From positions 1-33,920 of the forward strand of contig JBBSEW010000041.1 in NCBI GenBank assembly GCA_038239305.1: a stretch of DNA of 33,920 nt. Direction: 5' to 3'. Positions 1 through 7,253 of this stretch are shown here, one piece after another. Both the position numbers and the translations under genes were made by a program. Below the pieces are notes generated by a model that ran no database searches, was not told the origin of the DNA, and saw only the letters and a program-made list of their open reading frames with translations. This stretch comes from JALYUA01 sp038239305 (GTDB lineage Bacteria; Acidobacteriota; Thermoanaerobaculia; UBA5066; Gp7-AA6). Each line of letters opens with the position of its first letter. Positions within the stretch are counted from its first letter, which is position 1.

Positions 1-1710
1 AAGGCTCTCCGCACGGGCCCGATAGCGCGCCTCGCCCGTGACGGCGTGGAGGCGGAGAAGATTCGAAGCGGCGATCGAGTTCGCGGAGGGCGTCGCGCCG
101 TCGTAGAGCTCGCGGGGACGCAGGACGAGCCCGTCGTGCCCGTCCGTCGACACGGCGTAGCCCCCGCGGGGATCGGCGAACCGTTCGTCGAGGGCGTGCT
201 GGAGCGCCACGGCCTCGCGGAACCACCGGGGCTCGAACGTCGCCTCATAGAGGTCGAGGAGCGCCTCGGTCATATTCGCGTAGTCGGAGGCGAAGCCGGA
301 AATGCCCGAGCGGCCGTCCCGCTCGCGATGAAGCAGCTCTCCGTTCGTGCCCCGGCAGCGCGAGAGGATGCGATCGGCCGCGTCGATGGCCGCGCGCTCG
401 TATCGCGGCTCCCGCAGCTGCCGCGCGCCGAGGGCGAACGCGGAGATCGCGAGGGCCGTCCAGTCCGTGAGGAGCTTATCGTCGGTGGCCGGCGCGACGC
501 GCTTCTTCCGGACGTCGTAAAGGACCGTGCGGGAGCTCGCGAGGCTCGCGTCGATCTCGCCCTCCGTCTTATGGAATTCGCGCGCGAGGTCGGGAATCTC
601 GCGGACCACCGACAGGACGGTGGCGCCGTGCTCGAAATTCCCGCCCTTCGTGACGCCGAAACGCGCGGCGGCGATCGCCGCGGCGTCCGCGCCGAGTGCT
701 CGGTCGAGATCGGCCCGAGTCCAGACGTAGAACGTGCCCTCCTCGCCCCCCGAATCGGCGTCCTGCGCGGCGTAGAAACCGCCGCCGTGCGGCGTCATTT
801 CGCGGAGCAGGTAGTCGAGCGTCTCCCGCGCGATCCGCTCGTGCGCGGGCTCGCCGAAGGCACGGCCGGCGAGCAGGTACACGCGCGCGAGCATCGCGTT
901 GTCGTAGAGCATCTTCTCGAAGTGGGGCACGAGCCAGAGCGCGTCGACGGAATACCGGTGGAATCCGCCGCCGACCTGGTCGTACATCCCTCCGCGGGCC
1001 ATCTGGGCGAGCGTGGTATCGGCCATGCGGCGGGCCTCGGCGTCTCCCGTCGCCGCGAAGCGTCGGAGGAGAAGCTCGAGGCGCATCGCCGGAGGAAATT
1101 TCGGCGCTCCCCCGAATCCGCCGTGAACCGGGTCGAACTGGCGGGCCATCTCGGCGGCCGCCGCGTCGAGGACCTCCGGTCCGACGCGGCCGCCGCCCGG
1201 CAGCCCTTCGGAATGCGCCTCGACGTGGGCCAGAAGCTCTCCCGCGGAGGCTTCGAGCTCGCCGCGCCGGGTCTTCCAGGCTCCCTCGATCGCCGTGAGC
1301 AGCGAGAGAAATCCCGTCCGCCCGTGGCGGTCGTCCGGCGGGAAGTACGTGCCTCCGTAGAACGGGCGACGGTCGGGAAGGAGGAAGAGGGAGAGCGGCC
1401 ATCCGCCGCTGCCCGTCATCGTCTGGACCGCCGTCATATAAATGTCATCGACGTCCGGGCGCTCCTCGCGATCGACCTTGATCGAAACGAAGCCTCGATT
1501 CAGAGCTTCGGCGACCCGCGGATTCTCGAACGACTCGCGTTCCATGACGTGGCACCAGTGGCATGTCGAATACCCGATCGAGAGGAAGATCGGCCGGTCG
1601 GTCTCCCGAGCCCGATCGAACGCCTCCGGTCCCCAGGGGTACCAGTCGACCGGATTGTCTTTGTGCTGCAGGAGGTAGGGGCTCTGCTCGCCGGCGAGGC
1701 GGTTCGACAT
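1..1710 (-). CDS. Thioredoxin-fold DUF255 / YyaL (SSP411) family protein, 3' end cut by window
   Basis: The visible 570 residues run from an ATG at 1710 to the window edge, with no stop before base 1. The N-terminus (MSNRLAGEQSPYLLQHKDNP, then VDWYPWG) and the redox-like motif CHWCHVME at residues 50-57 are diagnostic of the DUF255 thioredoxin-fold domain. A long alpha/alpha-barrel-like region follows, as in YyaL and human SPATA20. GGTYFPP and VPHFEKMLYDNA are further family signatures. Full members are about 650-700 residues, so roughly 100 C-terminal residues are missing. The biochemical role of the family is not settled; a thiol-redox or N-acylglucosamine-epimerase-like function is usually proposed from the fold. 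No signal peptide is visible, so it is probably cytoplasmic. The gene stands alone here, with repeat-rich non-coding DNA upstream. Confidence 0.93.
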   Translation of the reverse strand, partial: MSNRLAGEQSPYLLQHKDNPVDWYPWGPEAFDRARETDRPIFLSIGYSTCHWCHVMERESFENPRVAEALNRGFVSIKVDREERPDVDDIYMTAVQTMTGSGGWPLSLFLLPDRRPFYGGTYFPPDDRHGRTGFLSLLTAIEGAWKTRRGELEASAGELLAHVEAHSEGLPGGGRVGPEVLDAAAAEMARQFDPVHGGFGGAPKFPPAMRLELLLRRFAATGDAEARRMADTTLAQMARGGMYDQVGGGFHRYSVDALWLVPHFEKMLYDNAMLARVYLLAGRAFGEPAHERIARETLDYLLREMTPHGGGFYAAQDADSGGEEGTFYVWTRADLDRALGADAAAIAAARFGVTKGGNFEHGATVLSVVREIPDLAREFHKTEGEIDASLASSRTVLYDVRKKRVAPATDDKLLTDWTALAISAFALGARQLREPRYERAAIDAADRILSRCRGTNGELLHRERDGRSGISGFASDYANMTEALLDLYEATFEPRWFREAVALQHALDERFADPRGGYAVSTDGHDGLVLRPRELYDGATPSANSIAASNLLRLHAVTGEARYRARAESL

Positions 1711-1761
1711 GGCGAGACGATAACCGGAATGGCGGATGGGGGATTCCGGCTGATCGAAGGA

Positions 1762-1912
1762 ATCGGGTGATCGGGTGATCGGGTGATCGGGTGATCAATC
1801 AGGGGAATCGGGTGATCCGGTGATCGCTGAGGGGCGGGATTGTCCTGTGAGTTCGAATCTCGCGATCTCGCGATCTCATGATCTCGCGATCAATCGAACT
1901 ATCGATTTATCG
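1762..1912. repeat. Two arrays of 8-base tandem repeats
   Basis: Four perfect copies of ATCGGGTG lie at 1762-1793, with two further copies (one mutated) at 1807-1822. A second array at 1857-1912 has seven 8-base units of the form ATCTCGCG, ATCTCATG, ATCAATCG, AACTATCG and ATTTATCG. Nearly all units begin with ATC, and both arrays drift into ATCAATC. They lie 50-200 bases upstream of the DUF255 start, in the direction its promoter should occupy. The period of eight differs from the seven-base arrays elsewhere in the window. Confidence 0.9.
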
Positions 1913-2079
1913 GGATCGTCCGGGAGAATCAATACGAAGGAGCCTCGGCGGATTCGGAACGTCAGCGGAAAGTCCGCCTCCCGCCGCGCGCGCCTATGCC
2001 TCCCTTCGGTCGAGAAGCCACGCACTCCGGCTTGGGAAACCACGGGAGGGTCGCTCTCGAAACGCCACCCGGTCCATCA

Positions 2080-2135
2080 GCGGGAGCCGGAGCAAGCCTC
2101 ACTCCGCTCGGTCGAGGCCCAACCGGCCGAGCCGA
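2080..2135. repeat. 56-bp direct repeat, copy 1, with internal hairpin
   Basis: This block is identical over 56 bases to 2338-2393, in the same orientation. Inside it, GCTCGGTCG can pair with the CGGCCGAGC arm (nine pairs with one G-U) to form a hairpin. It sits in the 760-base gene-free stretch 1711-2471. Sequence after the block is also loosely similar to that after copy 2 (TCACCC, then CTCCGCGCA). Confidence 0.9.
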
Positions 2136-2228
2136 TCACCCTTACTCCGCTGAGTCCCTCCGCGCACCTGCAACCGCCTCACGCCGCAATGATCATCGCG
2201 GCTCCGGCGACGTGTGCGCCTCACCCCG

Positions 2229-2249
2229 CCCTCTCCCGCCGGGAGAGGG
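2229..2249. repeat. Palindrome CCCTCTCCC-GCC-GGGAGAGGG
   Basis: This is a perfect 9-base inverted repeat with a 3-base loop, in a context (CCTCACCCCG before, GGGAATGCG after) that resembles dispersed intergenic palindromes seen in many GC-rich bacteria. It lies between the two 56-bp direct repeats. No T-tract follows on either strand, so a terminator role is not supported. Confidence 0.7.
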
Positions 2250-2337
2250 GGAATGCGCTCCATCGACGAGCGAGGCGGATCCAACCGCTCGCAGCGGGAG
2301 GAGTCTCCTGACCGGAGGGAAGGAGGAGCCTCCCGTC

Positions 2338-2393
2338 GCGGGAGCCGGAGCAAGCCTCACTCCGCTCGGTCGAGGCCCAACCGGCCGAGCCGA
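2338..2393. repeat. 56-bp direct repeat, copy 2, with internal hairpin
   Basis: This is the second identical copy of the block at 2080-2135, 202 bases further on. Apart from these repeats, the palindrome between them and the octamer arrays, I see no gene in 1711-2471. Open frames through it have no recognisable protein and no ribosome binding site. Confidence 0.9.
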
Positions 2394-2471
2394 GCAGCGC
2401 TCATCACCCCAGTACCTCCGCGCAACGCGCTCGTTCATGCGCCCGGCTGAGGAGCGCGGCGCAGGCGACGT

Positions 2472-3032
2472 TTATCGTGCCTGCGCCGTGATCGTGACGT
2501 CTCCGTCCCGGTCGTGCACGGAGACGACGTCGCCCGGTCCGAGGTCGTCCAAACGGTGGAGGATGTCTCGGGGGGAGATCCGACTGTCCTTCGTGAACGT
2601 CTCGACGAGAGAGCGGGGGAGTCGTATCCGGACGGTCTTGTCCCAGTCGTCGCGCACCTGGATATCGAGCGCGTTGCCATCCGTCTGCACCTCGATGTGA
2701 TTGTGTCCCCGGGTGAGGACCCCCGGCGCGCCCGGCTTGCTCTGATCGGCGGCGTCCAGGATGTCCCGGGCCGTGAGCTCGCCGTCGCCCCACTCGGATT
2801 TCATGTGGCCCCCGATGTCTGAAAACGGCGCGAACGAGGCCAGGCGGGCGAGCGCGTTCATCGGGACCGTGAACGCGATGTGCCGCGGACGGCCGTCATC
2901 CGTCTTGCGGATCTCGACACGGTATCCGCGGACGTGCCGGTACTCGCGTCCGGGTCGGCGCCACGCGTTGATCCCGAGGAGCACGACGAGCACGACGAAA
3001 ACCCCAATGACGACCGCGCGGACTTCTCTCAT
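2472..3032 (-). CDS. Hypothetical membrane-anchored protein
   Basis: This is a 186-residue protein starting at the ATG at 3032 (MREVRAVVIGVFVV). An upstream ATG at 3116 would place 28 non-hydrophobic residues before the membrane segment and would overlap the divergent promoter region, so it is less likely. Residues 5-21 form one hydrophobic span followed by RRPGREYRHVRG, which suggests an N-terminal anchor. The rest is soluble and charged, with two similar stretches: one around TARDILDAADQSKPG and one around SPRDILHRLDDLGPGD. Each pairs a helix with a basic or acidic strand, so the soluble part may hold two copies of one small fold. I do not recognise the family. It is divergent from the ferredoxin gene, with about 110 bases between the two starts that must hold both promoters. 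Confidence 0.75.
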   Translation of the reverse strand: MREVRAVVIGVFVVLVVLLGINAWRRPGREYRHVRGYRVEIRKTDDGRPRHIAFTVPMNALARLASFAPFSDIGGHMKSEWGDGELTARDILDAADQSKPGAPGVLTRGHNHIEVQTDGNALDIQVRDDWDKTVRIRLPRSLVETFTKDSRISPRDILHRLDDLGPGDVVSVHDRDGDVTITAQAR

Positions 3033-3144
3033 GCTTGTCTGAACGGATTCTGGACCGAAAAGTTCCTGTCCGGGTGGAGAGGCGGCGCGTGTGATATTTT
3101 TGGCGTCCGGGAGCAACTTAGTTTCGACGAGGGATTTGCCACAG

Positions 3145-3591
3145 ATGCCTCATTTCATTACAGATACGTGCATCGGATGCGGGGTCTGCGAGATCAAGTG
3201 CCCGACCCACACGATCACGGGCGACAAGAGCGAGAAGTACGTCATCCACGAGGACCGATGCATCGACTGCTCGGTCTGCGCGCGGTATTGCCCTGTTTCG
3301 TGCATCCAGAACAACGTCGGGGAGCTCGTCGAGAAGGTCAAGCCGCGGGACATCCCGAAGGCGATCGTGGACCGCGATCTATGCACCGGCTGCGAGTTCT
3401 GCATCGACATCTGCCCGTTCGACTGCATCTATCTGATCGAGGACCCTCTCCAGGAGACGTTTCACAAGATCGCGGAGGTCGACGCCGGGCCGTGCGTCTC
3501 GTGCCGCCTGTGCGAGACCGTCTGCGAGAAGGACGCGATCTTCGTCCCGAACCCGATCACCTCCGCGAAGAGATACCTCCCCGTCCTGTGA
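3145..3591 (+). CDS. Ferredoxin with four [4Fe-4S] binding motifs
   Basis: The 148-residue protein (MPHFITDTCIGCGVC) has four CxxCxxCxxxC motifs: CIGCGVCEIKC (from residue 9), CIDCSVCARYC, CTGCEFCIDIC and CVSCRLCETVC. The first three are followed by Pro, as in bacterial ferredoxins. This gives sixteen cysteines arranged as two tandem ferredoxin-like pairs, so up to four clusters. There is no signal peptide, so it is cytoplasmic. I chose the ATG at 3145, nine bases after a GAGGG; the upstream in-frame ATG at 3091 adds non-conserved residues. It is the first gene of the respiratory operon and overlaps the next start by four bases. By context it may carry electrons to or from the quinol-oxidising complex; this is inference. 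Confidence 0.93.
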   Translation: MPHFITDTCIGCGVCEIKCPTHTITGDKSEKYVIHEDRCIDCSVCARYCPVSCIQNNVGELVEKVKPRDIPKAIVDRDLCTGCEFCIDICPFDCIYLIEDPLQETFHKIAEVDAGPCVSCRLCETVCEKDAIFVPNPITSAKRYLPVL

Positions 3592-4586
3592 CCGACGACC
3601 CGAGGGCGGTTTCAGGCTCCTCGAGTGCAGCGGGGCCCGGATCGAGGCAAGCGGACGAGGTCGAGGAAGAGGACGACGAGAAGGCGCCGAGCCGGGGCGC
3701 CACCGTGGCGCGGTTCTTCATCCTGCCGCTGCTCGTCGTCGGCACCGCGCTCATCATCTTCCTCGTCTTCAACCTGATGACATTCGAGCGCCGGTCCCCC
3801 GGCGACGAGCTCGCGGAGGTGCGCGGCGGCACCGCCAACCGCCGGTGGCAGGCCGCCTTTGAGCTCTCGCGGACTATCGGCCGCATGCCGGCGGGTCCGG
3901 AGCGAGACGCGTTCGCGGCGGAGACCCGCCGGGTGTTCGACGGTCTCTCGAGCAAGCGCCCCGAGGACGTCAAGATCCGCCGCTACATGGTGCTCGTCCT
4001 CGGAAAGCTGCAGGACAAGGCGGCCCTGCAGGAGCTCCTCGCCGCGGCCCGGGACGAAGATCCCGAGACGCGCCTGTATGCGGTGTGGTCGCTCGGCATG
4101 CTCGCCGACCGGCGGGCGGTGCCGGCTGTCCTCGACAGCTCGCTCTCGGCGGACGCCGGCGACCGGAAAATGGCAGCTTACGTCCTCGGGAAGCTCCAGG
4201 ATCCGGCGGCGGCGCCGCGCCTGAAGGTGCTCCTCGAGGACCGGACGGCCGACGTGCGATGGAACGCGGCGATTGCCCTCGCGTCGCTCGGCGACGGCGC
4301 CGGTCTTCCGGTTCTGAGGGGAATGATCGACCGCGCCTCCCTCGCCCGCCAGGCGACGCTCTCGGCGGAGCAGGCCGAGGTCGCGATGGTGTCGGCCCTC
4401 CAGGCCCTCGCCGTCCTGCGCGATGCGAGAACTCTGCCGGCGATCGATGCGCTCTCGAAGTCCGATCCGAACCTGCGCGTCCGCGAAGCCGCGCGCAAGG
4501 CCGCGGAGGCGACGCGATCCCCGGCCGGTACGCCGGCGCGCGCCGCGAGCGTCCTTGAGCGCGCGAGCGCCGTTTTGATAATCTGA
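3588..4586 (+). CDS. Membrane-anchored HEAT-repeat protein in the bc operon
   Basis: Translation most likely starts at the GTG at 3588, which overlaps the ferredoxin stop as GTGA. This gives 332 residues. The first ~40 residues are acidic and disordered (DEVEEEDDEKAPSRG). A strong membrane span follows (FFILPLLVVGTALIIFLVF, about residues 44-63). From about residue 75 to 325 there are repeating two-helix units with the PBS-lyase/HEAT pattern (RRYMVLVLGKLQDKAALQEL, ETRLYAVWSLGMLADRRAV, DRKMAAYVLGKLQDPAAA, DVRWNAAIALASLGDGAG). HEAT arrays are protein-binding scaffolds. Its place between ferredoxin and Rieske genes suggests an assembly factor or docking subunit of the complex. No catalytic motif is visible. 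Confidence 0.88.
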   Translation: MTDDPRAVSGSSSAAGPGSRQADEVEEEDDEKAPSRGATVARFFILPLLVVGTALIIFLVFNLMTFERRSPGDELAEVRGGTANRRWQAAFELSRTIGRMPAGPERDAFAAETRRVFDGLSSKRPEDVKIRRYMVLVLGKLQDKAALQELLAAARDEDPETRLYAVWSLGMLADRRAVPAVLDSSLSADAGDRKMAAYVLGKLQDPAAAPRLKVLLEDRTADVRWNAAIALASLGDGAGLPVLRGMIDRASLARQATLSAEQAEVAMVSALQALAVLRDARTLPAIDALSKSDPNLRVREAARKAAEATRSPAGTPARAASVLERASAVLII

Positions 4587-4594
4587 GGTACCCC

Positions 4595-5134
4595 ATGGCC
4601 ACGGTAGAAAAACAGGTGCCCTCTCGAGCCGAGGTTCTGTCCGACGGGCTCACCCGCCGGTCCACTCTGAAGTGGATGACCGCGGCATGGCTCGGCTTTA
4701 CGGCCGCGACGGTCGTCGGGCTGACCGCCACCGTCCGTTTCCTCTTTCCGAACGTGCTGTTCGAGCCGCCGACGCGCTTCAAGGCGGGCGATCCGTCGAC
4801 CTACAGCCCGGGCGTCGACGAGCGCTGGAAGGAAAAGTACGGCGTGTGGATCGTTCGTAACACGGAGTCGATCTACGCGCTCGTCGCGGTGTGCGTTCAT
4901 CTCGGCTGCACGCCGAACTGGCTCGCGGCCCAGAACAAGTTCAAGTGCCCCTGCCACGGTTCCGGCTACTACGTTTCCGGCATCAACTTCGAAGGCCCGG
5001 CTCCCCGGCCGCTCGAGCGCGCGGAGATCACGACGTCTCCCGACGACGGGCAGATCATCGTCGACAAGGCGACGCGCTACCTGTACGAGCGGGGCCAGTG
5101 GACCGATCCGAAGGCGTTCATCAAAATGGTGTAG
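4595..5134 (+). CDS. Rieske [2Fe-2S] iron-sulfur subunit of cytochrome bc complex
   Basis: This 179-residue protein takes electrons from quinol at the Qo site and passes them to cytochrome c. The two Rieske motifs are CVHLGC (residues 100-105) and CPCHGSGY (118-125). The expected ligands are C100, H102, C118 and H121, with a C105-C120 disulfide. The N-terminus has a twin-arginine-like RRSTLKW followed by a hydrophobic segment (residues 30-50). This suggests Tat export with the segment kept as membrane anchor, as is usual for Rieske proteins. The start ATG at 4595 follows TGAGGT by a few bases and lies eight bases after the HEAT gene stop. All cluster residues are intact. Confidence 0.97.
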   Translation: MATVEKQVPSRAEVLSDGLTRRSTLKWMTAAWLGFTAATVVGLTATVRFLFPNVLFEPPTRFKAGDPSTYSPGVDERWKEKYGVWIVRNTESIYALVAVCVHLGCTPNWLAAQNKFKCPCHGSGYYVSGINFEGPAPRPLERAEITTSPDDGQIIVDKATRYLYERGQWTDPKAFIKMV

Positions 5135-5179
5135 CGTCCGCCCGGGTCGATCCTTCTCGTTCGGAAAGCGGAGGTCTTT

Positions 5180-5968
5180 TTGGCTCCTCGTTGGCGTCAG
5201 ATACAAGAACAGATCGTCGCGAGCCAGATCTGGAAATCCATTTTCCGCGTCGGCATCCCCAACACGAACCGCAAGCGCGTGCTCGCGATGCTCGGGAACG
5301 TCGTCCTCCATCTGCACCCCGTCAAGACGCGCAAGTCCGGGGTCAAGATGCGCTACACGTGGTGCGCCGGCGGCGTGACCTTTTTTCTCTTCCTCGTCCT
5401 GACGTTCACGGGCCTCCTCCTGATGTTCTATTACCGGCCCACCGTCGAGTACGCCTTCGTTGACATCCTCGATCTGCGCGAACAGGTTCCCTTCGGGATC
5501 ATGCGCGAGGTGCACCGCTGGGGTGCCCACGCGATGGTCATCTCCGTCTGGATCCACATGTTCCGCGTGTTCATGACGGGATCGTACAAGCCGCCCCGCG
5601 AGTTCAACTGGGTGATCGGCGTCATCCTCCTCGTCTTGACGCTGCTCCTCTCCTTCACGGGATACCTGCTGCCCTGGGACCAGCTCGCCATCTGGGCGAT
5701 CACGGTCGGCTCGAACATGGCGTCCGCGACGCCGCTCATGGGCATCCAGGGGCCGGGAACGGGGCTCCTGAAGATCGGGGACATCCCCCTCGTCACCTCG
5801 ACGAACGACGCGCGGTTCGGACTGCTCGGCGGGCGGTTCGTCGGTGCGGGCGCTCTCCTGCGGTTCTACGTGCTCCACTGCGTCGGGATCCCGCTCATCG
5901 CGGCGTTCCTCATGGCGGTGCACTTCTGGCGCGTCCGCAAGGACGGTGGCATCTCGGGGCCGGTGTGA
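5180..5968 (+). CDS. Cytochrome b6-like subunit (N-terminal half of split cytochrome b)
   Basis: The 262-residue integral membrane protein starts at a TTG at 5180, seven bases after a good GGAGG. It carries the two haem-ligand pairs: H112/H126 in helix B (EVHRWGAHAMV) and H233/H248 in helix D (VLHCVGIPLIAAF). The helix-D histidines have 14 residues between them, the b6-type spacing rather than the bc1 spacing of 13. Cys62 in WCAGGVTFF lines up with Cys35 of chloroplast cytochrome b6, which binds the extra haem ci covalently; FYYRPTVEYAF just after also matches b6. GYLLPWDQLAIW is another family signature. With the next gene it makes up a split cytochrome b as in b6f and related complexes. Confidence 0.96.
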   Translation: MAPRWRQIQEQIVASQIWKSIFRVGIPNTNRKRVLAMLGNVVLHLHPVKTRKSGVKMRYTWCAGGVTFFLFLVLTFTGLLLMFYYRPTVEYAFVDILDLREQVPFGIMREVHRWGAHAMVISVWIHMFRVFMTGSYKPPREFNWVIGVILLVLTLLLSFTGYLLPWDQLAIWAITVGSNMASATPLMGIQGPGTGLLKIGDIPLVTSTNDARFGLLGGRFVGAGALLRFYVLHCVGIPLIAAFLMAVHFWRVRKDGGISGPV

Positions 5969-5976
5969 TGAAGGCC

Positions 5977-6004
5977 GAAAACGGAAAACGGGAAACGGGA
6001 AACG
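5977..6004. repeat. Heptad tandem repeat (GAAAACG/GGAAACG x4)
   Basis: Four consecutive 7-base units, GAAAACG twice then GGAAACG twice, fill the 59-base gap between the two cytochrome b genes. The array ends about 24 bases before the next ATG, at the place where a ribosome binding site would be expected to begin. Confidence 0.88.
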
Positions 6005-6027
6005 AACCGGGGATGCGGTAGCTCGAT

Positions 6028-7113
6028 ATGTTCCTCGTCAACGCTCTCAAGAGCGTCATCAACTTCCTGTCGGCGCCGCAGTACCTGGTCTCGGCGATGC
6101 TCGTGCTGCTGCTCGTGGGGCTGCGGTGGACGTTTCTGTGGTCGAAGCGGGGCGGTCTCTTCCTCTTCGCCCTCATAGCGGGCGGCATCGGCCTGTCTTA
6201 CCTCGACCCGAACTTCGCCGCCGTCGCAACGCTTCCGGACAACGTGCCGATCGTCGGCATGATCTTCCTGGTCGGATTCTTCTTCTGGTTCGCGATGAAT
6301 CAGGCGTACGAGAACGACCGCCGCATCGCCGCCGGCCTGGGTCCGATCGAGTCGATGGATTCCTCCCAGAAGGTCTTCTCCTGGCCGGACCTCGTTTACG
6401 TCGAGCTGATCTGCCTCGTCGTCGTGATGGCGGTGATGATCGTCTGGTCGATCTTCCTGAAGGCGCCGCTCGAAGAGCCGGCGAACCCGACGGATTCGCC
6501 GAACCCTGCCAAGGCCCCGTGGTACTTCCTCGGGCTGCAGGAGATGCTCGTTTACTACGACCCGTGGCTCGCGGGCGTCGTGTTGCCGTCGCTCATCATC
6601 GTCGGACTCATGGCGATTCCCTACATGGACACCAATCCGAAGGGGAACGGCTACTTCACGTTCCGCGAGCGCAAGGCGGAGATCACGCTCTTCCTCCTCG
6701 GATTCATCGTGCTGTGGTGCACGCTCATCGCGCTTGGGACGTTCCTGCGCGGGCCGAACTGGAACTTCTTCGGTCCCTACGAATTCTGGGACGTGAACAA
6801 GCTCGTCCCGCTCAACAACATCAATCTGTCCGAGATCATCTGGATCAAAATGCTGAAGCGCTCGCTGCCGAGCTTCTGGCTCATCCGGGAGATCTTCGGC
6901 CTCGTGATCGTGGGCGTGTATATCGCGGTGCTCCCGCTTCTGCTCTCGAAGACGCTCCTGCGCCGCTTTTACGAGAAGATGGGCACGCCGCGCTACCTCA
7001 TCGGCATCAGCCTCGTGCTCATCATGATCTCTCTGCCGATCAAGATGTACCTGCGATGGATCTTCAACCTCAAGTACGTGGTGAACATCCCGGAGTTCGC
7101 GTTCAATATATGA
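6028..7113 (+). CDS. Cytochrome b C-terminal (subunit IV-like) subunit, extended
   Basis: This 361-residue polytopic protein has about seven to eight hydrophobic spans. It begins with two or three extra N-terminal spans (residues 15-100) that subunit IV of b6f lacks. A region homologous to the C-terminal half of cytochrome b follows. The Qo-site signature normally read as PEWY appears here as APWY (residues 163-166, followed by FLGLQEML), so the usual glutamate is absent. Further spans and a basic C-terminus (LRRFYEKMG) follow. Subunit IV of plants is about 160 residues, so this protein is more than twice as long. No strong Shine-Dalgarno precedes the ATG at 6028; CCGGGG about 16 bases upstream is the closest. 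It is co-transcribed with the cytochrome b6-like gene. Confidence 0.93.
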   Translation: MFLVNALKSVINFLSAPQYLVSAMLVLLLVGLRWTFLWSKRGGLFLFALIAGGIGLSYLDPNFAAVATLPDNVPIVGMIFLVGFFFWFAMNQAYENDRRIAAGLGPIESMDSSQKVFSWPDLVYVELICLVVVMAVMIVWSIFLKAPLEEPANPTDSPNPAKAPWYFLGLQEMLVYYDPWLAGVVLPSLIIVGLMAIPYMDTNPKGNGYFTFRERKAEITLFLLGFIVLWCTLIALGTFLRGPNWNFFGPYEFWDVNKLVPLNNINLSEIIWIKMLKRSLPSFWLIREIFGLVIVGVYIAVLPLLLSKTLLRRFYEKMGTPRYLIGISLVLIMISLPIKMYLRWIFNLKYVVNIPEFAFNI

Positions 7114-7117
7114 GGCG

Positions 7118-7247
7118 AGTTGTCAGTTCTCCATTCTCGGTCTTCGGTTCAGGAACCTGCCTGAGGCTGAGAGCTTTTGGCTTCAGGTCTCGTTCGCGTG
7201 CCGTCGGAATCGGGACCGAAAAACTGACAACGGAGTACTGAAAACCA
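7118..7247. repeat. Heptad-repeat element with inverted ends between cytochrome genes
   Basis: The left end reads GTTGTCAGTT and continues in 7-base units (CAGTTCT, CCATTCT, CGGTCTT). The right end reads AACTGACAAC near 7221-7230, the exact reverse complement of the left ten bases, then CGGAGTACTGAAAACC. The element fills the 140 bases between the subunit-IV-like and octaheme cytochrome genes. A similar element lies at 12051-12163. Confidence 0.75.
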
Positions 7248-7253
7248 CCAGCC

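Noticed and set aside
46..1770. 574-codon plus-strand frame opposite DUF255
   Set aside because: The minus-strand frame carries clear DUF255 motifs; the plus frame is compositionally a shadow.
1820..2700. Protein-coding genes in the repeat-rich stretch
   Set aside because: Open frames there cross the 56-bp direct repeats and the octamer arrays, lack ribosome sites and show no domain.
4178..5923. 581-codon minus-strand frame opposite the HEAT, Rieske and cytochrome b genes
   Set aside because: It spans three confidently identified genes on the other strand and shows no domain.
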